A DNA stretch of 40,548 nt from Planctomycetota bacterium (GCA_963205385.1 CAUJKE010000232.1:1-40548); one strand, 5' to 3'; counted from the first letter of the stretch, positions 22,950-32,980 are shown. Notes: a model not told the origin generated them from the letters alone. Numbers and translations: made by a program.

Positions 22950-25658
22950 ATGCCAGCGATTCCTAGCAGTCCGCTTTGGTTTCTGATCCGCATGAGCATC
23001 CTCGGTGTTCTGGCGCTCTGCTTCCTGCAATTGCGCCCTCCGGCCAGCGCGGAGGAAGCACCTACGCCGGCGGTCTATAACGTGCGGTTGCTGACCGATA
23101 GCACGCCGGACCTCACCGATGTCAACAGCTACCTGCATTCCATCACCTCCCAGCACGCAACGCCGCAGGACAAGGCGATTGCGATTTGGCGGTGGTCGCA
23201 GAAGTTGCGAAAACAAGCCTCCAACCCCAAAGAGGCTGGCCAGGAAGTGCTTGATCCCATCGTGCTGTTCAATAGCTACGGGCATTGCAACTGCGGGATT
23301 GTGTCGGGACTGAACAACACGTTTTGGTTAAACATGGGTTGGAAGGCCCACTATGTGCAACTCGGCGATCACACGGTTTGTGAAACGTCGTGGGACGATG
23401 GGGCCACGTGGCACATGTTCGACGCTTCCATGAGCTTTTACTGTTTCAACGACGATGGACAAGTCGCTTCCGTCACTGAGATTGAGAAGAACCCCCGTTT
23501 TTATCTGGAAAATTTCGCGCCGGAGTGCGGCACCAATCCAGTCAAGGGGATCGACGATCATCAAGGCTGGCGGCAAGCGTCCGATCGCCCGGTGCATTAT
23601 CAACGAACGCTCGCTAACGGCTGGGATTCGTTCAAGGCGCCCAACAGCATTTCCGCCGTCAACACCTATGCTCAGTGGGGGCAGCGTTACGTGCTGAACC
23701 TGCGTCCTGGCGAGTATTACACCCGCTACTTTTCGCATCTGGACGACGAAACACCCAATGCCCGACTGCATCGCCCGTTGGCCAACGGCAAAGATCCTGA
23801 GGGTCAACATGGACACGGCGGACTGCGGGCGAACGGGCTGTGGCGTTACACGCCGAATCTCCGTAGCGCGAATGCCGCCCAGCAAGTTTATGATTCGCGC
23901 GGCATAACTTGGGGGGATGAACGGCCAGGTTTCGCGGCGCGCGCGACCAAGGACAACGAACCGGGCGAGATCGTGTTCAAAGTCTCGGCGGCGAACGTCG
24001 TCGCTTCCGCCAGGCTAATGCTTGCGGCCAGTCGCGCGACCGAGCGGGACGCGGTTACGGTCGAAGTCTCGAACAGCGCCGGCATCCGTTACACGCCGGT
24101 TTGGACGATGGACCATCCAGGCGTGGCGCGTCCGGCGGAAATCGACTTGATGGCGGCCACTGCCGGCGCCACGGAATATCTCGTTCGCGTCCGCCTCAGC
24201 GGCCCTGGGGCGGGACTCGAATCCGTGGCGATCGAAACCATCACACAACTCAATCGGGCGGCGGTTCCGCGCCTGGCGCGCGGACCCAACCGGGTGCAGC
24301 TTTCGCTGGGACCACAAGTCGAGACGATTCAGTTCCATCCGTCAGTCGTCGGCGGCCAGCATAGCGAGGCCGCTTTTGAAGAGCAGGGGATCGATGTCGA
24401 AACCAGCGTCGGCTTTTACAAACCGACGCTGCGTCCCGCGGACAATGGCCAGTCCTGCTACATCACGTGGAAGTTGTCCACGCCCACCCCCATCACCGAC
24501 GTGAACTATGGCGGGACGGTCTGCGTGAAGTCCCCCAAGGATCGCGTGACGTTACTACATTCGTGGGATGGCGAGAAGTTCACCGCGGATTTTGAAAAGA
24601 CCGATGGCCACGAACCATTCGACCTGATGGTGGAGCGCGAGATTCAAGACGTTCCTCCAGAAACAATGGCTGCTTACTTGCGGTATGAGTTCGCGACCCA
24701 GCGCTACGCCAAGAGCTATTCCGGCCCCGGCATTCAAATGGCGCAAATGACCGTCCATCACGAGCCGCGCGTCCCCGGCTTCACGCCGATTGAGGTCACG
24801 TATTGCTGGGTCGAACATCGTGAGTCAGGCGACGTGGAGCGAAAACACACCACGCTCGTCAAGTCGCCTGCGGAGGAATTTCAGATCAACGTCGGCGGCT
24901 TCCGCAATCCGACGATGAAATGGGTGCGGCTCAACTTGCAAGGTTCCGCGCCCCCGCAGGAGAAGGTCGTGTATGGCTACTCCGATGGTCAGGATGTCGG
25001 CGTCGCAGCGGCGCCGCAGCGCGCGCTGTATCAGTGGGGGAAGAATCTGGCGCTGGGACGCGAGTACACGCTCACCGGCGACCAAAGCGACAAGAATCCC
25101 GATGCCGGACGCGACCTCACCGACGGCATCATCGCCCCGCCTGATGAATATGTCTCCAAGAAGTTTATGCCGACCAACGTGATCTTCGCGCAAGATGCTG
25201 CGCCGGTGGCGGTAATCGACTTGGGCAGCGAACAAGAACTGGCGGCGGTTCGCGTGCATGCCGGCCAGGAACCAGGTTTTCATCTGGCGTTTCCGGCCAC
25301 TATCACGGTTGAAGTTTCCTCAGACGGCAAAAACTACCGCCAGGCCGGCGCGACGGAACACAATCAGGTGTTCAATCCGCCAGCCAACTTCGCGCCGTGG
25401 GAGAACGACGAGTCACCCCAGTACGCCGAACTGCCCGCCGGTGGACGTCTGGCATATGCTTATCGCGTATTGTTCGACAAACCCCTCGCCGCGCGCTACG
25501 TCCGCGTGACTTGCACCGCGCAGCCTGGCTGGGGCTTGATGCTTTCGGAAATTCAAGCGTTTGATCACGTGAAAGTCGACGCCGACGTTCCGCCGCCGGT
25601 TGTCCTGCCGCGTTTGACGAAGACCGTTTCCTCCCACTCCACAAAGTCCCGTCCGTGA
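22950..25658 (+). CDS. Secreted transglutaminase-like protein with discoidin (F5/8 type C) domain
   Basis: From the ATG at 22950 (with CGAGGT about 8 bases upstream) the product has 902 residues. It begins with a signal peptide ending near PASAEEA. Residues about 45-190 look like a transglutaminase-like cysteine peptidase fold: YGHCNCG supplies the Cys (the second one aligns better by spacing), GDHTVCE the His and MFDAS the Asp. A long beta-rich middle region of unknown kind follows. The C-terminal 200 residues resemble a discoidin/F5-8 type C carbohydrate-binding domain (LALGREYTLTGD, VIDLGSEQELAAVRVH, RYVRVTCTA). The enzyme may crosslink or cleave envelope protein or peptide. The next gene overlaps its stop by four bases (GTGA), so the two are translationally coupled. 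Confidence 0.75.
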   Translation: MPAIPSSPLWFLIRMSILGVLALCFLQLRPPASAEEAPTPAVYNVRLLTDSTPDLTDVNSYLHSITSQHATPQDKAIAIWRWSQKLRKQASNPKEAGQEVLDPIVLFNSYGHCNCGIVSGLNNTFWLNMGWKAHYVQLGDHTVCETSWDDGATWHMFDASMSFYCFNDDGQVASVTEIEKNPRFYLENFAPECGTNPVKGIDDHQGWRQASDRPVHYQRTLANGWDSFKAPNSISAVNTYAQWGQRYVLNLRPGEYYTRYFSHLDDETPNARLHRPLANGKDPEGQHGHGGLRANGLWRYTPNLRSANAAQQVYDSRGITWGDERPGFAARATKDNEPGEIVFKVSAANVVASARLMLAASRATERDAVTVEVSNSAGIRYTPVWTMDHPGVARPAEIDLMAATAGATEYLVRVRLSGPGAGLESVAIETITQLNRAAVPRLARGPNRVQLSLGPQVETIQFHPSVVGGQHSEAAFEEQGIDVETSVGFYKPTLRPADNGQSCYITWKLSTPTPITDVNYGGTVCVKSPKDRVTLLHSWDGEKFTADFEKTDGHEPFDLMVEREIQDVPPETMAAYLRYEFATQRYAKSYSGPGIQMAQMTVHHEPRVPGFTPIEVTYCWVEHRESGDVERKHTTLVKSPAEEFQINVGGFRNPTMKWVRLNLQGSAPPQEKVVYGYSDGQDVGVAAAPQRALYQWGKNLALGREYTLTGDQSDKNPDAGRDLTDGIIAPPDEYVSKKFMPTNVIFAQDAAPVAVIDLGSEQELAAVRVHAGQEPGFHLAFPATITVEVSSDGKNYRQAGATEHNQVFNPPANFAPWENDESPQYAELPAGGRLAYAYRVLFDKPLAARYVRVTCTAQPGWGLMLSEIQAFDHVKVDADVPPPVVLPRLTKTVSSHSTKSRP

Positions 25659-26875
25659 GCACGGCAACATCCGCACGAACCGGCGCCGCCGAGCGTTCAA
25701 CACCAACACCCGCCGCGCGGCTCGCTTCCTTGGACGCGTTTCGCGGCGGCGTGATGTTGCTCATGGCCTCCGGCGGACTCGGTTTGGCGGAAGTCGCGCG
25801 GCACTATCCTGAAAGCCCTGTCTTGCAGTGGCTCGGGCGGAACAGCGACCATGCCGCCTGGAGCGGCTGCACGCTCTGGGATTTGATTCAGCCAGCATTT
25901 ATGTTCATGGTCGGCGTAGCGCTGCCGTGGTCGGTGGCAAGTCGGCAAGCGCGGGGGCAAAGTTTCCGCAGCATGTTCGCACACGCGTTGTGGCGCGGCG
26001 TGCTGCTGGTTTTGCTCGCGGTGTTTCTCGCGTCCGCCTGGAGCCGCGAGACGAACTGGGTCTTCACCAACGTGCTCGCGCAGATCGGGCTGGGCTATCC
26101 GCTGCTGTTCTTGCTCGCGTTCACTCGGTCGCGCACCACCTGGCTCGTTGCGTTGGGAATCCTGCTGGTTTATTGGCTGGCGTTTGCGCTGTATCCACTG
26201 CCGACAACCGACTTCGACTGGTCGAGCGTCGGCGTTCCGGCCGACTGGCCGCATCTGACAGGCCTCGCCGCGCATTGGGAAAAGAATACCAACTTCGCAG
26301 CCGCGTTCGATGTCTGGTTTTTGAACCTGTTCCCGCGCAGTTCACCGTTTGTGTTTAACAGCGGCGGCTATCAGACCTTGAACTTCATCCCCTCGCTGGC
26401 CACGATGACCTTTGGCCTCTTGGCCGGGCGATTGCTGCGAAGTGAAGCGTCCCTGCCACGCAAGTTAATCACGCTCGTGCTCGTCGGATGCGCAGGCATT
26501 GCACTGGGATTGGCGATCGATGGCGCGGGACTTTGCCCTCTCGTGAAGCGCATCTGGACCCCCAGTTGGACACTCTACAGCGCCGGCTGGGTCACGCTCT
26601 TCTTGGCGAGCTTCGTCGCGGTCGTCGATGGCGCGGGGCTGAAGCGCTGGGCCTATCCGCTGATCGTCGCCGGCATGAACCCGCTCGCGCTGTATGTCCT
26701 CTGGCAACTCAGCAGCAGCTTCATCCGCAAGCAGACGCAAATCCACTTCGGCCAGGAAATTTTCGCCACGCTGGGAGAAGCGTGGACGCCGCTCTTGGAG
26801 CGCGCGAGCGTGCTGCTAGTTTTGTGGCTGATCGTCTGGTGGATGCACCGCCGCAAGATCTACTTGCGGTTGTAA
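25655..26875 (+). CDS. DUF5009/HGSNAT-like membrane acyltransferase
   Basis: The GTG start at 25655 overlaps the stop of the previous gene (GTGA). The 406-residue product has about ten membrane segments and starts with the RLASLDAFRGGVML motif, the hallmark of the family related to heparan-alpha-glucosaminide N-acetyltransferase. A conserved membrane-edge His is plausible in NSDHAAWSG. Family members are thought to carry acetyl groups across a membrane to sugars; the substrate here is unknown. Coupling to the secreted transglutaminase-like/discoidin protein suggests a shared envelope-glycan task. It converges on the FadL-like gene with a 26-base gap. Confidence 0.82.
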   Translation: MSTATSARTGAAERSTPTPAARLASLDAFRGGVMLLMASGGLGLAEVARHYPESPVLQWLGRNSDHAAWSGCTLWDLIQPAFMFMVGVALPWSVASRQARGQSFRSMFAHALWRGVLLVLLAVFLASAWSRETNWVFTNVLAQIGLGYPLLFLLAFTRSRTTWLVALGILLVYWLAFALYPLPTTDFDWSSVGVPADWPHLTGLAAHWEKNTNFAAAFDVWFLNLFPRSSPFVFNSGGYQTLNFIPSLATMTFGLLAGRLLRSEASLPRKLITLVLVGCAGIALGLAIDGAGLCPLVKRIWTPSWTLYSAGWVTLFLASFVAVVDGAGLKRWAYPLIVAGMNPLALYVLWQLSSSFIRKQTQIHFGQEIFATLGEAWTPLLERASVLLVLWLIVWWMHRRKIYLRL

Positions 26876-26901
26876 TGCACAGCAGTCATTGACGCGTGGC
26901 A

Positions 26902-28185
26902 TCAACCGTCCATCCACGAGTCCGGCGCGGGGAGCTGTTCACAGGCGCCGCGGCCGAAGCGCCAAGTGAGGCCGACGCCAATCCAGTAGCTTTCGATCGA
27001 GGTGGTGGTGAAGCCGCCGAGCCGTTCCGAATCGCGGAACATGCCGCCTGCCATCAGATCAATGTCGATGCCGGGGAGGACATCGGTGCGGCCAATGCCC
27101 ATCGAGATGCGGTTCTGCGAGGTCACGGCCAATAGCCCTTGGCTATATCGCACCGCCCGGATGTCGCCCGGCTGAACGATGCCGCCGATGTTCATGCCAG
27201 GCGTTTGGTCGATCGGGTTCTCCGCCCAGACGTAGCCGCCGCGCAGTTTATATTTGCCCAGCGTGTATTGAGCGCCAAGTTGGATCACCCACTGGTTATC
27301 ATAGACCGCATCGTACAACGCGGCTTGATCCCACAGCTTGTACAACACATCCACGCCTAGCAGCAGATTGCCATCACACAGCGAACTGTTCGCAACGCCC
27401 AGGCCCAAGTTCTGCGGCAGATCCATGTGCACATCGCGGGCAATTTGACCGGGACCCGGGTTGACGATAAAGGCGTTGTCGAACGTGTACTGCTGCTCGG
27501 TTTGATAATACGCGCCGATCGTGGTCGTTTCGCCGAGCAGGTAGTTCGCGCCCACGACGCCGCGCAAGGCATAGTCAGGTGTCATGCCGCCGACGGTGAC
27601 AAAGGGCCCGTCGAAAAATGCGATTCCCAGCGAGATGCCAGCACCGACGGAAAGGCGGTCGGTCACATCCACGCCCAATGTCACAGGCAGATTGAAGATC
27701 GACATACCGGTGTTCGTGCCATAGCTCTGGGGCGCCTGGCGATAATCCGCGAACACACCGCTCGTGGTGATGAAGCCAATGCCCAGCGTGGCAGGCAGGC
27801 CAAGTTCGCTCAAGTCCTGCGTGATGCCGATATTACCCAGCGGCGTGCCTGGGGCTGTCGACTTCGCGGAAAACGGTTCAATCAGCGGATTGCCGACCAG
27901 CGGGATCGGGCCGGTCTGCGTCATATTAAACGTCGGCTCCGCCCACGCGCCGCTAAAGGTAAACTGCGTGCCGCGAAACTGCGTCAGCGTCCCAGGATTG
28001 CCGTTGATGGCGCTCGTCAAGTCCTGCGGCCGAGCCAGGCTTACGCCCCCCATGCCGCCGGAGGCCGGCATCAGCGTGTTATGCAATTCGGTGCCGAACG
28101 TTTGCGCATGAACGCAATTTGCCAGCGCCGTCGCGAACACGAACGCCGCCAAATAAGCCAGTCGCGATCGAAGCATGAGTCCCAT
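26902..28185 (-). CDS. FadL/OMPP1-type outer-membrane transport protein
   Basis: The 427-residue product carries a signal peptide (about residues 1-27, ending at VHAQ) and then the alternating pattern of a long beta-barrel. The early part resembles the FadL/TodX family hatch region (ASGGMGGVSLARPQDLTSAINGNP). Such barrels let hydrophobic substrates such as fatty acids or aromatics cross the outer membrane. The C-terminus is followed by an extra tail (CEQLPAPDSWMDG) rather than ending on an aromatic residue. A second ATG at 28176 would also give a signal peptide. No Shine-Dalgarno site separates the two. The gene's link to the sulfatase block upstream is only proximity. Confidence 0.82.
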   Translation of the reverse strand: MGLMLRSRLAYLAAFVFATALANCVHAQTFGTELHNTLMPASGGMGGVSLARPQDLTSAINGNPGTLTQFRGTQFTFSGAWAEPTFNMTQTGPIPLVGNPLIEPFSAKSTAPGTPLGNIGITQDLSELGLPATLGIGFITTSGVFADYRQAPQSYGTNTGMSIFNLPVTLGVDVTDRLSVGAGISLGIAFFDGPFVTVGGMTPDYALRGVVGANYLLGETTTIGAYYQTEQQYTFDNAFIVNPGPGQIARDVHMDLPQNLGLGVANSSLCDGNLLLGVDVLYKLWDQAALYDAVYDNQWVIQLGAQYTLGKYKLRGGYVWAENPIDQTPGMNIGGIVQPGDIRAVRYSQGLLAVTSQNRISMGIGRTDVLPGIDIDLMAGGMFRDSERLGGFTTTSIESYWIGVGLTWRFGRGACEQLPAPDSWMDG

Positions 28186-28563
28186 CCAGTGCCGCTAGCG
28201 GTGATAGTCGTCGAAAATCCAACGGATAATCGTTTCCTTCGGAGTTTTCGCAGGCAATCCATTAACTCGTTACAAACGGCAAGGTTTATCTAACGCACAT
28301 TGCCCAACTTCACGACCGTCGTACATTCCCGCTAAGCGGCAACGGATCAATGGGATCCCGATTTTCATGCCGGCGACAAGACCACGACCCCATCCGTCTG
28401 GTGCGGATGCTGGGCGAGATGGCGAGCTAACAGCCCAAGCATTCTCAAGACTAGGAAGTTACTTACTGGATGCCCTGAAGAGCATGTTCGTGAGATCGAA
28501 ATAAGACAGGCCGCTCCCAGACGAGAGCGGCCTGTGCGTTTGTCGAATATATCCGCTTCGCGG
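28186..28563. other. Intergenic region between sulfatase and FadL-like genes
   Basis: This 378-base stretch should hold the FadL-like promoter at its left end and the sulfatase terminator at its right end. I could not place the promoter with confidence. A 25-codon minus-strand frame (28365-28442) is open but has no family or ribosome-binding site. Confidence 0.45.
28506..28535 (-). terminator. Probable terminator of the sulfatase gene
   Basis: ACAGGCCGCTC (28506-28516) and GAGCGGCCTGT (28525-28535) are exact 11-base arms with an 8-base loop. Read on the minus strand, the stem lies 28 bases after the sulfatase stop and is followed by TCTTATTT. The T-run is interrupted, so termination may be partial. 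Confidence 0.68.
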
Positions 28564-31251
28564 TTATTCGCGGCCTGCTTCCACTTTCTTCATCCCAGCC
28601 TCTAGTTCCTTGATATCCGCCGGCGACAACTGGGGGCGATCGATCTTGATTGTCAGCTTGTTGAGTTTGGCAGTGAGCGCAAACGGCGGCTTATAGTCCG
28701 CGTCGTTCACACCGGTCAGCGTGTCGGAGCCGATGTCAAAGCTTTCGTCCCATTGCAAGATCAACGGTAGAGTCTTCGGCATTTCCTTGGTCGCCACGAC
28801 CTTGCCATCCACCTTGAGCGTGCCGGTGCCGGGGCGACCAAGGCCGCTCATGTTGTTGAACAGCAGCGTCCCCACGCCAAGACCCTCGTACTTGAAGTCG
28901 AACTCAATGGTATGCTCCCCAGGCGCGAGCGCATCCGGCCCTTCCCACTTGATCCGCTCCAAGTCGATCAGATTCCAGAGGAACACCGGCTTGCCTTCGA
29001 GCAGGTAAAATCCGTAACCGGCGAACCGGCCGCCAGAAGTCAGGATCATCCCTTCGCCGCCCCCTTCGGGAATCGTGATGTCGGCTGTGATCGTGTAGGA
29101 GCTGTTCAGCAAAAATGGTGAATCTCCTTGCGGCAGACCAACCATGGGGTGCGTGTAAACAAACTCCGTCCGGCCGGCGGTGATATTGGGTCGCGGCGCC
29201 ACGATGCGAGCGGCGACCGACGCATCCAGCGGAAGCACCTGATACTTCTTCGCCTCTTCCAGAAACTTCGCGCGCAGTTCCTTGACCTTCTCCGGGTGCT
29301 TATCAGCAATGTCTTCAGACTGGTTCCAACTCGTGTGCAGGTCGTACAGTTGAAACTCCTGGTTGTTGAGTGGGTCAGGATTCGCCGCGCCAAAGGCTTC
29401 CCACGGCGCGCGGTTCACCTTGGTGCTCAAGAGCCAGCCTTCGTGATACAACGCCCACTGGCCCATCATTTCAAAATACTGGGTCGTATGTCTGGTCGGC
29501 GCGGTGGCGTTTTTCGCATCGAACGTGTACGCAAAGCTCGTGCCTTCGATCGGCTTCTGCGGGATGCCGTCCACAACGTCGGGGGCGGGAATGCCGGTCA
29601 CTTCGAGAATGGTCGGAACCACATCGATCACGTGCATGAACTGCTCGCGGAGCGCTCCCTTGTCCTTGATCCGCGCCGGCCACGAAACCACCATGTTCTG
29701 ATTCACGCCGCCCAGTCGCGAGGCGTTCTGCTTGAACCAATCGAACGGGGTGTCAAACGCCCACGACCAACCGGCCGACATGTGGTTGTAGGTTGCCTCC
29801 GTGCCCCACACGTCGTACCACTTCATCTGCACATCGACCGGCATCATGTTGACGCCGTTAAAAAACGCGACTTCGTTGGGTGTGCCGAGCGGGCCCCCTT
29901 CAGCGCTGGTGCCGTTGTCGCCATTGATGTAGATGATCAGCGTATTATCGAGCCGGCCCAAGTCCTCGAACGCCTCGATCACGCGACCGATCTCGTGATC
30001 GTTATAGGCGACATACGCTGCGAAGATTTCCACCTGCTTGATAAATAGCTTCTGTTCATCCGCGGAGAGCTCATCCCACGGTTTCAAGACTTGATCCGGC
30101 CAGGCGGTCAACTCCAAGTCCTGGGGAATCACGCCTAGCTTCTTCTGGTTCGCGAAGATGGTTTCGCGCAGCTTGTTGTAGCCCTCATCGAACAGGTGCA
30201 TGTCGTGGATCTTCTTGACCCACTCCTCGGTCGGATGGTGCGGCGCATGCGCGCAACCGGGAGCGTACTTGATGAACAGCGGCTTGCTGGGGTCGGTCTG
30301 GTGCATCCGCATCGTCCAGTCGATGGCGTCATCGGCCATCGCGGTGATCAGGTTCCACTTACCAGGCTCCGCGTCTTTGAAAGGATAAATCTGCGTGGTG
30401 TTGCGAAACAGGTTCGGCTCCCACTGATTCGCGTCGCCGCCGACAAAGCCATAGAAGTATTCGAAGCCCATGCCGGTCGGCCACTGATCGAACGGGCCAA
30501 CCTGGCTCGCGGCGAACGCCGGTGTATTGTGATCCTTGCCGAACCAACTCGTGGCATAGCCGTTGTCGAGAAGGATGCGGCCGATGGTCGCCTTGTCCTT
30601 GTCAATGATGCTGTTGTAGCCGGGGAAACCGGTCGATTGCTCGGAGATGACGCCGAAGCCGGCCGAGTGATGGTTGCGACCGGTGATGAGCGCCGCCCGC
30701 GTCGGCGAGCAGAGCGCGGTGGAACAGATGCGGTTGTAACGTAGTCCCGCGCTAGCGATCTTATCCATTGTCGGTGTCGGAATCACGCCGCCGAACGTGC
30801 TCGGCACGCCGAAGCCTGAATCGTCGGTCATGATCAGCAAAATGTTGGGCGCTTGCTGGGGGGGCACAATTCGCGGCGCCCACCACGGCTTGGACTGCAG
30901 CGCGTCGTTCTTGATGACGCCACCGAATTTCGGGTCGGGGGCGGGAAGTTGGTTCCCTGGAATCGTCGTCGTCGCGCTTGGCGAGCCGAGTGTTCCGGTG
31001 ATTTCCACGCCTGCCGCCGGTGAAGCCGGTTCATTGGCAGGCACTGTGGCTGGTTCATCGGCTGGTTTATCAGCGGCGAGTTGCGGCGCTTGATTGGCCG
31101 GCGCGTCGCTCGCTTCGTTTTGACCGACGGCGACCTTCGCCACCTGATGTTCAGCTTGTTGGGGACAGCCCGTCGCCGCTACGAGCACCGCGAGCGCCAA
31201 CGCCGCGGGCAGCACTCGCTGGTCAAGCCACATAAATTTACATCGTTTCAT
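28564..31251 (-). CDS. Lipoprotein arylsulfatase
   Basis: The product hydrolyses sulfate esters, presumably outside the cytoplasm. The ATG at 31251 is preferred because GAGGA lies 9 bases upstream of it, whereas that site touches the ATG at 31260. It gives 895 residues. A lipobox (LVAATGC, Cys29) predicts a lipid anchor, so Lnt could act on it. An Ala/Pro-rich linker follows. The sulfatase domain starts near 137 (NILLIMTDDSGFG). The formylglycine motif CSPTR has Cys181, which needs an FGE-type enzyme not encoded here. The stretch FYGFVGGDANQWEPN fits the arylsulfatase S1_4-like group. The last 200 residues look like a beta-sandwich extension. The substrate is unknown. Confidence 0.93.
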   Translation of the reverse strand: MKRCKFMWLDQRVLPAALALAVLVAATGCPQQAEHQVAKVAVGQNEASDAPANQAPQLAADKPADEPATVPANEPASPAAGVEITGTLGSPSATTTIPGNQLPAPDPKFGGVIKNDALQSKPWWAPRIVPPQQAPNILLIMTDDSGFGVPSTFGGVIPTPTMDKIASAGLRYNRICSTALCSPTRAALITGRNHHSAGFGVISEQSTGFPGYNSIIDKDKATIGRILLDNGYATSWFGKDHNTPAFAASQVGPFDQWPTGMGFEYFYGFVGGDANQWEPNLFRNTTQIYPFKDAEPGKWNLITAMADDAIDWTMRMHQTDPSKPLFIKYAPGCAHAPHHPTEEWVKKIHDMHLFDEGYNKLRETIFANQKKLGVIPQDLELTAWPDQVLKPWDELSADEQKLFIKQVEIFAAYVAYNDHEIGRVIEAFEDLGRLDNTLIIYINGDNGTSAEGGPLGTPNEVAFFNGVNMMPVDVQMKWYDVWGTEATYNHMSAGWSWAFDTPFDWFKQNASRLGGVNQNMVVSWPARIKDKGALREQFMHVIDVVPTILEVTGIPAPDVVDGIPQKPIEGTSFAYTFDAKNATAPTRHTTQYFEMMGQWALYHEGWLLSTKVNRAPWEAFGAANPDPLNNQEFQLYDLHTSWNQSEDIADKHPEKVKELRAKFLEEAKKYQVLPLDASVAARIVAPRPNITAGRTEFVYTHPMVGLPQGDSPFLLNSSYTITADITIPEGGGEGMILTSGGRFAGYGFYLLEGKPVFLWNLIDLERIKWEGPDALAPGEHTIEFDFKYEGLGVGTLLFNNMSGLGRPGTGTLKVDGKVVATKEMPKTLPLILQWDESFDIGSDTLTGVNDADYKPPFALTAKLNKLTIKIDRPQLSPADIKELEAGMKKVEAGRE

Positions 31252-31340
31252 GGAAGTCATTCCTCAGCGTAAATGGGCGTTGAGTCGCGCCCCGGGATGA
31301 GAGTCGAGATAAGATGCCTTGAACGCGGGTTACGGAGCGA

Positions 31341-31919
31341 TTACGGCATACGATTGAACCGGACGTCGAACGTTTGCTGCTGCACCGCTTGATAGTACGC
31401 GCCAATCAACTGCTCGGATTGCGGGTCGTAGATGAGATCGTACGTCGAGCCTGGATAGTTCACGTCCCGCAGTTCGACGAACACTTTCAGCGTGCTGCCT
31501 GCTTGCGAAGCTTCTGCCTTGGCCACGTGGATCGGCTGCGGATTGAGATAGACGGCCTTCAACTTGCCGTCGGCGTCCGCACTCTGAATGTCGAGCACAT
31601 AGTCGCCATCGTCGCGCATCCATTTGCCGACGAGTTTTTGATAGTCTGGGTTGGCGGCGTTTGCCGATGGTTTGTCCTGCCGCGCCTGTTCCGTAGGCTT
31701 CTCGCGTGCTGGCTCGGCGGCGTCTTCCGCTTCAATGACCTTGCGACTCGGCGGCCCCACCTCCGCGGCTTCGGGATGCGTGAGCACCCAAACGCCGTAG
31801 CCAGCCACAATGCCGACGAGCACGAAAGCGCCGAATCTCAACACGTCGCGAACCCCCCAGCCGGTTGCCGAGGGAAGCGGTTTTTCGTCCTGTCGAGCAG
31901 CGGGTTTCTTGCTAACCAT
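31341..31919 (-). CDS. Membrane-anchored protein with lipocalin-like C-terminal domain, function unknown
   Basis: The 192-residue product has a short cytoplasmic start, one membrane segment (about residues 30-47, FGAFVLVGIVAGYGVWVL), a Glu/Ala/Lys-rich linker and a C-terminal beta-rich domain from about residue 93 (KLVGKWMRDDGDYVLDIQ) that ends in AYYQAVQQQTFDVRFNR. The opening resembles lipocalin-like small domains, but I do not recognise a named family. It lies 89 bases upstream of the sulfatase on the same strand, so the two may be co-transcribed and act together at the cell surface. That link is inference. Confidence 0.75.
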   Translation of the reverse strand: MVSKKPAARQDEKPLPSATGWGVRDVLRFGAFVLVGIVAGYGVWVLTHPEAAEVGPPSRKVIEAEDAAEPAREKPTEQARQDKPSANAANPDYQKLVGKWMRDDGDYVLDIQSADADGKLKAVYLNPQPIHVAKAEASQAGSTLKVFVELRDVNYPGSTYDLIYDPQSEQLIGAYYQAVQQQTFDVRFNRMP

Positions 31920-32101
31920 GATCCATCGGGAAAAGTAGATGAGAAGCCGGTCCTCGCAGGCGCAAGTTCAGCGCAGCAGTTGCAGGTTCGCCGCGCGCCG
32001 TGTGCAACGGAACGCTAGTGAGCCGTCCAATGTTCGCTAAGTCTACGTCGCGCAAACGAGGTACGCAATCAGTGGCGCGCTGGGGGCGAGATCCAGACCA
32101 A

Positions 32102-32917
32102 CTATTTAGTAGCGGCGAGTTGGCGCTCGGCGGCTTGGGAGACGTAATTCCCCTTGCCCAGCGATGCGAGTTCGCCAAGCAGTTGGCGGCGTTCTGCGTC
32201 CTTACCAAGTTCGCCGAGTCGCTCGGCCAGATCAAAGCAGGCGTCGACTGCTTTCCCTTGCGCGTAGCCTTGTTCGCGTCGCGCGAGCGCAAGCAACGTG
32301 TTCGCGTCAGCGATAGAATTGCCGATGCGTCCCAGCGTCGCGGCGGCCGTGAGACGTAACTGTTGGTCCTCGCTGGCTACCAGCGGACGAACCAAGGCCA
32401 GCGCCTCCGTGTCGCGAAGCATCCCGAGATTCTGCACCAGGACGAGTTGCATCCGTTCGTTGGCGCTCGGTAAAGCCTGGCGATAGGCGGCGGCCGCCCC
32501 TGCTTCAATGGCGAGCAGCGCTTGCGCGGCCGCTTCGCCTAGGTTGGCGTCTGCCAGCAAGGCGGCCAGTGCCGGCGAGACTTCTTCGCCGCCACATAGT
32601 TGCAGTTGCTGAATGACGAACACCTTCACATCCGCCGGATGATCTGCTTGTAGCGTGGCCGCCAGCGCCTTGCAAAACGCTGCCCGCTCTTGGTCCTGGG
32701 CGGCCGAGGCGAGCGTCGCCAGATTGTGGACCGCGAGACGCACCCGCGCGTCGCCGCCAGTAGCGGCCGGTTGCAACAGCGCGACCAGTTCGGGAACCGC
32801 GGCAGGACATTGACTCCACAGTTGCTGTAATGCCTCACGGGCTGGCTGGGCGTCTTGCGGCGGCTTCGTGCCCCCTTCCGGGAGCCTGGCGATCAGGGCG
32901 TTGAGTTCAGCGTTCAT
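32102..32917 (-). CDS. HEAT-like repeat protein
   Basis: The 271-residue product is almost entirely alpha-helical with repeated units such as VPELVALLQPAATGGDARVR, VSPALAALLADANLGEAAAQ and ALVRPLVASEDQQLRLTAAA, which fit HEAT-like or armadillo-type repeats across residues 35-240. No signal peptide is seen, so it is probably cytoplasmic and works as a protein-binding scaffold. AGGAA lies 7 bases before the start. It follows the Tat-exported dehydrogenase by 63 bases on the same strand, suggesting one operon. What it binds is unknown. Confidence 0.82.
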   Translation of the reverse strand: MNAELNALIARLPEGGTKPPQDAQPAREALQQLWSQCPAAVPELVALLQPAATGGDARVRLAVHNLATLASAAQDQERAAFCKALAATLQADHPADVKVFVIQQLQLCGGEEVSPALAALLADANLGEAAAQALLAIEAGAAAAYRQALPSANERMQLVLVQNLGMLRDTEALALVRPLVASEDQQLRLTAAATLGRIGNSIADANTLLALARREQGYAQGKAVDACFDLAERLGELGKDAERRQLLGELASLGKGNYVSQAAERQLAATK

Positions 32918-32980
32918 CGGTTATTTCCTGGTTGGGTTGGGTGCGAAGAGAGAGTCACAGCGGCGAAACATCACCACGCG

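Noticed and set aside
27427..28293. 288-codon plus-strand ORF
   Set aside because: It is antisense to the FadL-like gene and shows no domain.
28365..28442. 25-codon minus-strand ORF
   Set aside because: No ribosome-binding site or family; it is as likely by chance.
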